64,000 bases of DNA from Argyresthia goedartella (taxonomy: Eukaryota; Arthropoda; Insecta; Lepidoptera; Argyresthiidae): assembly GCA_949825045.1 (NCBI GenBank), contig OX463813.1, positions 7,688,001 to 7,752,000 on the forward strand, written 5' to 3'. Shown here piece by piece: positions 25,201 through 37,200 of the stretch. Positions within the stretch are counted from its first letter, which is position 1. Each line of letters starts with the position of its first letter. Under the pieces are notes generated by a model. It saw only the letters and a program-made list of their open reading frames with translations. It was not told where the DNA came from and searched no databases. The translations under genes and the position numbers were made by a program.

Positions 25201-28200
25201 TAATCAGGTGCATTTATAAGTTTGTATGTGTTATTGAAATAAAATGCTGTCGGATTATTGAAACTTCAAGGGGTCGGGGAAGTGATGCGAGGGGATGAAA
25301 CATAATAATAAAAAAAAAGAAAAAAAAAGCTGTGACGCTCGCAAGATCTAGAGACCACAGAGCCACTAGTGTCATATATTTGTAAAATGGCCGCGATCTA
25401 TGCAATTATGATCAAACTAGTAGTTTATGTGACTGATATATAATGGAGGGCATTAAACTTCATAATAATATCACTCGAGAGTTTAAATGCCTAATTATGT
25501 ACATATACTAGTTTATCTACACACATATCATAAGCTCTCTTTGATGTGTTCAGGAACCGCATGTTCGACCGGCATGGTGGCATTGATAATTGCTCTGCAC
25601 TTGTTTAGCTTGTTCAGTAGTACCAACTTCACAGACAAATTAGGGGCGGCACGCAGGTGGGCGCTTGCGTTCGTTATTTGAATGTCATAATTTGCCGAAA
25701 ATTAATACATTATGTGTATCAATATTAAGATAAGAAATTAGTTTTTACCTAGTAGTACAACATTATGCTGTTCGTGACGTGCGGTTTTTGGACGCATTAA
25801 AGAGGGTTTATTATTATTATATCCTTTATTGCATAGAACACCAGTAAAAACAATTAACACAGTGGGAAATAAGATGTACAAAGGCGGGCTTATTCCTAAA
25901 AGAAATCTCTTCCAGCCAACCCAGTAATTATGTGCAGTGAAACAATGCGGGTTCAGCTAATAACAAAATATTTATGCAAACAAGAATATATGCTGTGTAT
26001 CTTGATTTCCCCGCTCAACCATCACCTCTCCTACCATCTTGGTTTGCTGGAAGAAATCTCTTTTGAGAGATAAGCTCGCCTTTGTACATGTTTTTTTCTT
26101 AACTTACTTACTTAACTTAAGTTATCTGTATGACTGTTTTGTGTAGTACAATAAAGAAATTACAAATTACAAGAACTTAATTTAAAACACACACACACAA
26201 ATACACAGTAGTACATATAAACACAAATATTACAAAAATACTTTATAACATATATATCATTGTTTATGATACGTGTGTAGATAAATTATATTATGTTATG
26301 CCAATGACTCTACAACAGACACAGGACATTGGCTATCAATTAGCAGACTAGTAGCTAAACAAACTCGGTCTAATCACCGACCCACTGACCTATCTTTACC
26401 ACTCCACTCCACATTTTCACCTTTATGTCCGGGTAGTAGAGACTGCATCTGTGTAAAAGCGTTTCGTTTGGTAGTACAACATACATACGATTAAGGGAAA
26501 TAATGAAACGACCTAATAAGAAACTTATTAGCGAATGACCATGAACAGCGAAACTTACTGAAATTAGCGAAAAAATATTGCATTGCGCGACAAAGTCACT
26601 AATTTGTGCGACTAAATTACTGAATGGTAAAGCCATCGCTTATTGGCTAAATAAAGACTGTCTGGGCGAAATGAATAATATATCGCATGAGACATATGTT
26701 ACGTTCGACTTACAAGTCGCATGACGTTGATTTTCTGCATTGTCATCGGTGTTGCCAATAAAGGAGATGTATTTTTTCGGTACTGATTTTTGAAGCATAA
26801 TCATATGCGGTTTTTCTGGTAGGGAAACGAATATAAATAATGCCTACGATATTTATTTTTTTATTAAAACCGCCATTTTTTATTAATTTTGAAAAAATGA
26901 TTTGTATGGGTGGATTTATAACCTGCACCCTTTGCTTCACTTAGCAGCAAAAAAAAAGTCGTTCAATCAGTTGTCATTTTTGACACTTTGTTTATTTGTT
27001 TACATTGCAGATTCCGTAATTCGGCGTGCATGGGTTTCTGATCTCTGACCCGAAAGTTTCTGTGGAATTCGGGGTAGAAATAATGTGAATACAACATAGT
27101 TTTTCAATGCAATGTAGGAATGCAAAGTAAATAGCATGAATCCTCCGCTTCACACCCAGGCTCAGCTGTTAAATAATGTTCAGTTACGCCTAATACTTAC
27201 GGAATATGGACCAGCTAATTCAAGCTTTCTGTATTCGAGTCTGGTAGCAGACGCAGTACCCAGAAAACATAGATTCCGAGTTAGGCCATACACATAGGCA
27301 GTTTTTTTTATTATACCCTATCCAATATTAAAAACGACTTGACAGCTAACTTAAATCGTCGTAAAACCATAATAACATCCTCTTAACTGCTGATAGCAGT
27401 AATGGCGATGACAACTCTTCTGTTAGTTCAACTTAATAAAGAATTTCGATTCTTTCTGATTGTTTTCGTAACATCCGTAGTATTTAAAGAGTAGATTTTA
27501 TGAAGTTTTAAGTTAGCTATCAAGTTGGTTATTATCTTGGATAGAGTATACAAAACCATTTTTTAACACCCGTAGTCCGACAAAAACAAAAAGGTCAAAA
27601 GTAGAATATCACTGACCGACCACGAACGTGCGCAGTGAGCGGGGCGGCGGGCTATATTATTTATTACATTAACTATGTAGTTTTTTTTTTGTATTTTGAT
27701 TTATCATAGTCTGTGACTTGTGTTTGTGTGTGAGTCTACTCGATTCCCAAAAATTCCGACTCGGCGACTCGGAACATCACTAATGGACAAGAAATGGTGA
27801 CCTGTTGACATTGACGTGACATACCAGTGTTGCCATAATAAATTATTGTTCTGGGTGGCAGTTTTATTTAAAATAATAATTATTTTAAAATCACAAAAAC
27901 TAAAAAACGGCGGTTTTAAAAAAATATCATGATATATATTTAGAATCCCCAGATTATATTCTTTCGTATAAATACGGTTTTAGCTCGGTTCATGACTATT
28001 TTGAATAAAGTACCAACTCTCTAGGAAAAAGTACACATCTCCTTTGGAAATGTTGATTTTTATACGTTGCACGCAGAAAAAGTAAAAACCGTTAAATATC
28101 GCATAGGAAACAAATGCAGTCATATTATAGGCTGTATGGCAAGTGTCTGTTCAATTAAGCTGCCTACTAAATCCTAGCAATAATATGGAACAAATCGGGC

Positions 28201-31200
28201 TGTTCAATCTGTCGCAAATGTCACATATTTGACGTTTTGGATTCCAATTTGAAAAAACGCGCGAAAGCAGCAAACTCTGACACTTCAAATTGTGTTGACA
28301 CTGACACATTAGCTTTGACGTATTTGACGTTTATTGTACTATTACTATTCGACTTGCGCAACGAGTGGTGCTGATCACTCGTTGCAGGCGAATGACTGAA
28401 AAATACGAAATTTCGGATGTCGAAGGAAAATCAGTAGAAAAGAGCGCTCGCGTGAGATAATAGTCATGCAAGCAATTCAAAAATAGAGCTCAAGGGAACA
28501 TGTGAGGACAACAAAATCCAACGCTCGTTTTGTATTTAAATGCTGCTTTTTAGGGTTCCGTAGAGAAGCACTAAAAAGCCCTTATAGTTTCGTCAAGTCT
28601 GTCCGTCCGTCCGTCCATATTTCACAGCAACTTTATGCAGAAACTATTAGAACTACATAGTTGAAACTTTATATGAAGATATATTCTGTGAACCGCTTTA
28701 CGATTTTTATACAAAAATTTAAAAATTAAAATAAATAAACATAAATTTTTTCATCAAACCGATATGTGTGGGTTGTCTATAGATAGATCTTTAAAATGGC
28801 GTTGGGCTTCCTGAAACCGTTTTTCCTCAAAGTAAATCGTTAAAGAGACAGACCCTTCCAAAGTGAGAAAATGTGTCCTCCCCCCCCCCCCCCCCCCTCT
28901 AACTTTTAAAGTAAGAGAGTGAAAAATCTACAAAAAATATATGCTGTGTATCTTGATGCAAAGTTTCAAGGAAAATGGTTTCAACAAAATAAAATTAGCA
29001 GTTTTTAAGATATAAACATTTATTAAAAACCGCAAAGATAACTTTGACATTCATAGAAACACTATGAAAAACAAAGTTACAACACAAACATCCAGTCACA
29101 TAATTACTTGCTACAACGGAACCCTTCTGTGACGTCCCTACTTGGAGAGGAATAAAAAGATTCCAAATAGGTAGCCAACAAGAAATTTTATTTAACGTGG
29201 GTTCTCCAAATGTAGTCTGACCCTGGTTACGCAGCAACGAATCTTCCCTGCGGGTTTTGCCGTAGTCGGAGTGCCGCTGACGTCGGAGAAGTAACGGTCC
29301 GAATGCAGCCGGAGCAGGGAAGCAGGTTAGCCCGAAGCGGTGTCAGGAACCGGGAAACCGTAGGGTAGTGAGGAAAAGCGGTGATCCCGAAGAGGTGCCA
29401 GGAACCCCGAACTCAATCGGGGTTAATATGAAGCACAGACAAAACTAAAACGTAACTACTAGTAGTACGTTATGATTAAACGTAAGTAATTACTGTTTAG
29501 AGTCGTTCGTCGGCGTACGGTAAAAAGGGACCGTTACAGAGCGCCAGTAGGACGGACGTGCGTATAGTGCTGAGTGAGTTTTCGGAATGACGCCGGCGCC
29601 GCAAAGTCAAGTTGCGGTCACGGCTAGTTAGTTTAAAACGGGCCAATCATAGCAGAGCGAGTGAGTTGTCAACAGTGGAATGTTGCTAGTACAGCGCGTG
29701 AAAATTAATACTGTGATTACTAGCCTCATTTGGTAGTTTTATTAAGAGAATTACTACTTAAATTTAAAATAAGACCAGTTAATGATAGAGTGAAGACAAC
29801 GGTAACTTACAACGTTACACTTCATGGGCGAGTCCGACTCGCACTTGGCCAGTTTTTGATTTCTAGTAGCGCAAATAATAATTGTGTCAGGCGCTCATTT
29901 TTTGTCGCTATTCTGTAATTCAGTCAGGCAAAACCAGTATTTTTGCCAAACAAAAACTGGATTTACAGTCATACGTTCAAATACTACCCTATGATTAATA
30001 TGTCTGCTATAATAGTGTCACGCGTAATGATAGCAAGTTAGGTGCGTCAGTTAGTTCTATTCTAATAATTCAGCGATAAACTTGGCATGCGCTGTACCTA
30101 ATCGAATAGAGTTAATGTCACCGCTGACTTATACAACCCCGCTCCCACTCGCCAAAAAATATTAATAAAAATATGGATTTTAGGTTGTGCTGTCTTCCCG
30201 CCTTGCCAAGTATCCTGCCCAATTCCACATTAGCCACAACCTTAATGTACTTGACATAAATAACTTATGTCATTGTCGATGAATCATTACTTCATTCTCT
30301 TGCAGGATGATGAAGGCACGTGGAGTGAGAACTTCAGGTCCCACCACGACAGCAAGCCGCGAGGGAACGAGGCCATATCGCTGGACGTGACCTTCCCTGA
30401 CGCTGAGCAGCTTTACGGTAACATCCTCATTTACATTGGATAGTATTTAAACGAGTGACTGTATTACTAAGAGAGCGACTGACTGCAAGTGACGAGAAAT
30501 CAACAGAACAGCAACTTAAAAACATTAATTTGAGTTACTTAAAATACAAAATGAGAAGCTTCATAATATTTGAGCGACCTAATATTTGTTTGAGTGTCAA
30601 CCCCGATTGAAAAGTAGCCATAATAACCTAATCTAACCAGTCGTTTTTGTTTGCATATCGTTACGCTCAGGATTCTAAATTAGAATCCCTCGCTACGCTC
30701 AGGATTCTATCGTAGACTTCCTTCGCTTCACTCTGGATACAAAGTACCGCCCTCGCCGTAAATACATAATTTTGCTCCCTTGAGACACAAATAACTCTTT
30801 TTAACCTGACAGCAATGTATCGCATTTTAGTGGATTAGAAAAGTACGGATATATCGCTGCCGATTTCGCATTCAAACAACCACTAACAGTATTTAAGACA
30901 CTTCGAAAAACCCTATCCTTGTTACCACAAAAAATATTAAACAGCGTTTAACCTCAAAACAAACATCAAATCCCATACACTTTTGTTTTTAAACTAGTGT
31001 TGAACAGTAGTTTATTTTTTTGTGGTAAGGCCCTGTCTGTTTATAAAACGAAGTACAGAATAGGTGGCCTTTATCTGCTTACACTCTGCCCCCCAGGCAT
31101 CCCGGAACACACGGACAAGTTCAACCTCCGTTCCACCATATCTTCGGATCCGTACCGTTTGTACAACCTCGATGTCTTCGAATACGAGCTGGACAGCACT

Positions 31201-34200
31201 ATGGCGATCTACGGTGCCGTGCCGGTGATGTATGCCCATGGGTGAGTGTACCTCTTTCATGACTCTACTTCTTCCATTCCGCTACACTTTCCAGTCATCT
31301 GTGTCTTCCCTTTCTCTTCAACTTCACCATATCATCGGATTCCTACCGCTTGTACAACCTCGATGTCTTCGAATACGAGCTGTGCTGTGCTATGGCAATC
31401 TATGATGTATGCTCATGGGTGAGTGCCTACCTCTTCTTTTACTTTACTTCTTCCATTCCGCTACACCTTCCTGACCTCTGTATTTTCACTGCCTTCCTCT
31501 TTATTATATCTTCGTATCCCCCAGCCGCTTGAACCACCCTGATGTCTTTAAATTTGAGCAGGACAGCACTGTGGCAATCTACGGTGCCGTGCCGTTGATG
31601 TATGCCCATGAATGAGTGTCTGCAACTTGTATTACTTTGCTTCTTCCATTCCGCTACACCTTCTAGTCGTCTGTAGCTTCACTCTCTCTTAATCTTCACT
31701 ACATGTATGTGCCGGTGATGTATGTACGGCCACGGGTGACTTTCTTGCTACAACATCTTGTCTTCCTTTAACTCTCCACTTCCTGTTTCTTTTTACCTTC
31801 CTCTTGGCGCTGATATATGCTCACGGGTGAGTCTCCACCTCTTACATTCTGCTGCGTCTTCCGTTACTTCGCATCTCCCTCTGACGTTGTTTCTTGCTTT
31901 ACCGTTTCCTTCACCTCTTCCACTACCTTTTTTTCATCTTCCTCTTACCAGTGATTTATTCTCACGGGTGAGTCTCTCCCTCTCATACTCGGTTGCATCT
32001 TCCGTTACTTGGGATCTTCCTCTGCCTTTGCCTGTTACTTTACCCCTTCCTCTAACTCGTGCACTTCCTCTTCTGTTACAAGAAAGACCCCAAATCCTTT
32101 CCAATCACAAATTGATGAATGAAATGATTTCTTCATACTTACACTTACTAGTCTATTTATTTACTTAACATTTTTAATAGCTGCGTTTAACTTATTGGTT
32201 TACTAGCTTACCCGACAGACGACGTTCTGTCGAAAGCTACCAACGCCGAATATCGACAGACAGATGAACTGATCTAAATATTTTCGATTTTTTTTCTCTC
32301 GGTCAGAACCTTCCTTAGAATTCAACCAATAGTTGAAAAAAATAACCATATCGGTCCAGCCGTTTGCGAATTTCGGGCTTGCCAACACATTTAGCGATTA
32401 ATTTTTATAAACATATATACATGTAGGAAATAGATAGATAGAATAATATTATTTATGTTTGCAGCCTGAAGCGCACCGTGGGTGTGTTTTGGCACAACGC
32501 GGCGGAGACCTGGGTGGACGTGGCGCGCTCGGACGCGAACGTGGTGTCGTCCATCGTCAGCCTCGTCACAGGGGACACCGACCCCAGCCCGCACGCCAGG
32601 TGACTTACCCCCCTAGCACTGACTGTTGTGCGACAACTTGGCGTGCATACAGGTCCCGGCAAACTTATTGGGCAGACCTTGACTGCGCAAGCGAGATGGA
32701 GGCGTCTCTGTGGTGGTGAGAGCGAGTGAGTTACCTCACTACGTCGGATCATGCTAAAGACGTGTGCCGGGATCAGTACCTCTCGCCATAGTAACTATGA
32801 GACGGATAGTGGACAAAGCAGTCACAGAGTGTCAAAGGGAACGACGCGACCAGTGGGCAGACCACTACCCGATGGTGCGACGATATTAATTTTAATGAAA
32901 AAAGTTACCCCGCTTTACTGCGTCCGAAAACCACACGTTACGACCAGCATAATGATAATCTTCTTGGTAAAAACTCATTTCTTATTCGAATATTGATCAT
33001 TATGACCATAATGTACCAAAATTTGTCGAATTATGACATTCAAATTTCGAAAATCGACGACCGCCTGCGTGCCGCCCCTAGTTTGTCTGTAAAGTTGGTA
33101 CTACAGAACAAGCTAAACAAGTGCACAACAACGATCAATGCCACAATGCCGGTCGAACATGCGGTTCCTGAACACATCAAAGAGAGCTTATGATATGTGT
33201 GTAGTTTTTTTTTTTTTTTTTTTATTTTAAGCAGAAATTATAAATTTACATCTGACAGTAGGTCCACGGAAACCATATAGGTTTGTATGTGGATCCTTAT
33301 TACGCTAAAATATATGTACAATGTTTAACACATCTTGTTTTTGTTTATGTAAGTACACACAAAATTTTAAAAATAAATTAAAAACATATCAGGTATGTAT
33401 TTTTCATGGTTTCACAACTTAGGTATTGGTTAGGGATAGGAAAGGGAGGAAAAGTATTTTTTAAGTTTCGCTTTTATGTTTAGCGGAGATATGGTGTTTC
33501 TTATGTCAGTGGGTAGTTTGTTTATTAGTCGCGGAATGCAGTAGGCGCGCGTCCGTGTACCGTAGAAATTATTTGCGCGTGTAGTGGTTAGTTCACCTTG
33601 GGCCGCACGACGCGTACCTACGGGGTGATCTATTCTGTGCTGTAGGGTATTGTTGAAGAACTCCTCTTTCAGTAATGTATAATGAAATTTGGTGTGAATA
33701 GGGAGTGTATTACAGTAATGGAATAGTTTAGATGAGTCACCTGAATATTCGTATCTGATATTAGGTGGGACAATTATTTTAAGAAGTTTGATTTGCAAGG
33801 TGTTTAAAAAAACATTGGTCTTGTAAGTCAAAAATAAGAAATTTCTTTTAAAACTTCAAAGAAAAAGAAAATTCTTTATCAATAATCTCCAAAATTATTA
33901 TTTAGATAAACTAGTGTATGTAACTGTACATAATTAGGCATTATTGATTAGTTAAGTGTGTAGATAAACTAGTGTATGTAACTGTACATAATTAGGCATT
34001 AAAACTCTCGAGTGATAAACCCACTCTCGAGTATTAATGCCCTCCATTATGTAGCAGTTACATAAACTACTATAATTAGCTGGTCAGCTAAAAGTACGTT
34101 AAAAAAGTTTGTGTTACGATCTTACAGTGAGCAGTGTCTAAACTACTAACGAACACAAAATTTTTTTTTGTTCTACATTTTAAGAATACAACGTCGTGTA

Positions 34201-37200
34201 TAGTTTCATAACAATTACACTAGATCAAATACCCATTTTTGATATTATTAAGTTTTTGGTGGTTAATAAGGGTCACCCCCTTATTTTATTTGACCACCAC
34301 ACAGGCACATACTGCTTCTAACCCCACACTAGGGTTCCCTGTGTCGTTCCTCGGAAAAAGTACCATCACACACATATAAACATCCAACACCTGTGTTTTA
34401 AATCCCCAGCCGGGGATCGAACCCGGGACCTCTCGACATAAAATACATTTTATCACACGGTTTATTGTTTCAGATTCATGTCCGAATCGGGCGTGATCGA
34501 CGTGTTCGTGATGATGGGCGACCAGCCGGCCGACGTCTTCCGGCAGTACACTAAGCTGACGGGCACTGCGCCATTACCGCCTGTGAGTATACTGATGTGT
34601 GTGATGAGGGGCGACCAGCTGGCCGACGTCTTCCGGCAGTACTCTAAGCTGACGGGCATGGCGCCATTACCGCCTGTGAGTATACTGATGTGTGTGATGA
34701 GGGGCGACCAGCTGGCCGACGTCTTCCGGCAATACACTAAGCTGACGGGCACTGCACCATTACCGCCTGTGAGTATACTGATGTGTGTGATGAGGGGCGA
34801 CCAGCTGGCCGACGTCTTCCGGCAGTACACTAAGCTGACGGGCATGGCGCCATTACCGCCTGTGAGTATACTGATGTGTGTGATGAGGGGCGACCAGCTG
34901 GCCGACGTCTTCCGGCAGTACTCTAAGCTGACGGGCATGGCGCCATTACCGCCTGTGAGTATACTGATGTGTGTGATGAGGGGCGACCAGCTGGCCGACG
35001 TCTTCCGGCAATACACTAAGCTGACGGGCACTGCACCATTACCGCCTGTGAGTATACTGATGTGTGTGATGAGGGGCGACCAGCTGGCCGACGTCTTCCG
35101 GCAGTACTCTAAGCTGACGGGCATGGCGCCATTACCGCCTGTGAGTATACTGATGTGTGTGATGAGGGGCGACCAGCTGGCCGACGTCTTCCGGCAATAC
35201 ACTAAGCTGACGGGCACTGCACCATTACCGCCTGTGAGTATACTGATGTGTGTGATGAGGGGCGACCAGCTGGCCGACGTCTTCCGGCAGTACTTTAAGC
35301 TGACGGGCATGGCGCCATTACCGCCTGTGAGTATACTGATGTGTGTGATGAGGGGCGACCAGCCGGCCGACGTCTTGCGGCAGAACACTAAGCTGACGGG
35401 CACGGCGCCATTACCGCCTGTGAGTATACTGATGTGTGTGATGAGGGGCGACCAGCTGGCCAACGTCTTCCGGCAGAACACTAAGCTGACGGGCACTGCA
35501 CCATTACCGCCAGTGAGTATACTGATGTGTGTGATGAGGGGCGACCAGCTGGCCGACGTCTTCCGGCAGTACTCTAAGCTGACGGGCATGGCGCCATTAC
35601 CGCCTGTGAGTATACTGATGTGTGTGATGAGGGGCGACCAGCCGGCCGACGTCTTCCGGCAGAACACTAAGCTGACGGGCACGGCGCCATTACCGCCTGT
35701 GAGTATACTGATGTGTGTGATGAGGGGCGACCAGCCGGCCGACGTCTTCCGGCAGAACACTAAGCTGACGGGCACTGCACCATTACCGCCTGTGAGTATA
35801 CTGATGTGTGTGATGAGGGGCGACCAGCTGGCCGACGTCTTCCGGCAATACACTAAGCTGACGGGCACGGCGCCATTACCGCCTGTGAGTATACTGATGT
35901 GTGTGATGAGGGGCGACCAGCTGGCTGACGTCTTCCGGCAATACACTAAGCTGACGGGCACTGCACCATTACCGCCTGTGAGTATACTGATGTGTGTGAT
36001 GAGGGGCGACCAGCTGGCCGACGTCTTCCGGCAGTACACTAAGCTGACGGGCATGGCGCCATTACCGCCTGTGAGTATACTGATGTGTGTGATGATGGGC
36101 GACCAGCTGGCCGACGTACCGCCTATGAATATATTCAGCATCACGTCATCACCACTCGAACCACTGTTGCGAAGAGGTCTTTTTTTATCTATAGCGCCAA
36201 TCCCCAAGATCCCTTCCAACCGCGTCCAGTGCGATCCAGTAGATCCTGATAATATCGCGACTATGATATAGTAGTTATCGGCAATAAATCATTTTCTCTC
36301 TCAAATGGTTACATTTAGTGGTTATACGTTCGGAGCTGCTGGTTTGATCCCCGGTGCTGACCATGTATTACTGAGGTAAGTCAAAGCCAACAGGTTAATA
36401 TAAATTATCTTAACCTGTTGGCTCTGATAGAAACCTTCCATAAGAGAAAATAAAATGTATAGTCGCAGCCCCCTGGCTCTGAAAGAGAGACTTTCCATAC
36501 GAGTAGATACGCATTATATTCTATCCTGATAGAGAGACTTTGTATGGAAACTCACACGTTTATTTTTTATTGGGAACTGTACTTTGACTGCCTATAAATA
36601 TATGAGACCTAAATACATGAGGCAAAGGATCACGAAATGAAACAGAGGTAACAATAAAGAACTGATTATAATTGTCATTAGTTTTCAAGTAATTCCTCAT
36701 TTAGCAAACATCGTCGAGTATTTTCGCTGGCCGCCATGACAACTCGATTTTTTATCGCCATATCAAATAACATCTATCGAGTGAGCCAACGGTTGGGCGC
36801 TGACACCCAAGCCTACAGATTAAGTACATTAGTTCAGACATTCTAACGAAGAGAAGATACCTTCATATATTCATAGCGTATTGAATTACTGTGTGATCGT
36901 GAGCGTCACTGTTTCTCTCTCACCCCTTATGGGAAAAGGCGTTAAGCTATATTTTATTTTGTAATTTTTATTTGTTGGTGTTTTACTTTTCAAAGGTTTG
37001 TTAAATTATAATTGAGAAAAAAGTTACATAAAAAAACATTTTCATCTCAAATTAACTACTGTGCCCTAAATTTTACACTCAACTTCATGGAGTCGCCTCG
37101 CTCCGCTCCGCTTCGCTTCGGCTCCATGTTTTAGCCTAACATATAAATAGATAAAGTCGTGATAACCTAACAAACCTAACTTTAGTATCCGGATAGGATA

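Noticed and set aside
31758..32168. 136-codon Ser/Leu/Pro-rich ORF
   Set aside because: Pyrimidine-rich intron repeat associated with the exon 6 duplications, not a gene.
34462..36271. Long open frames of nearly 600 codons on both strands
   Set aside because: They are produced by a 93-bp repeat without stops. Only the first 109 bp (34474-34582) are supported as GANAB coding sequence; the minus-strand frame is a shadow.
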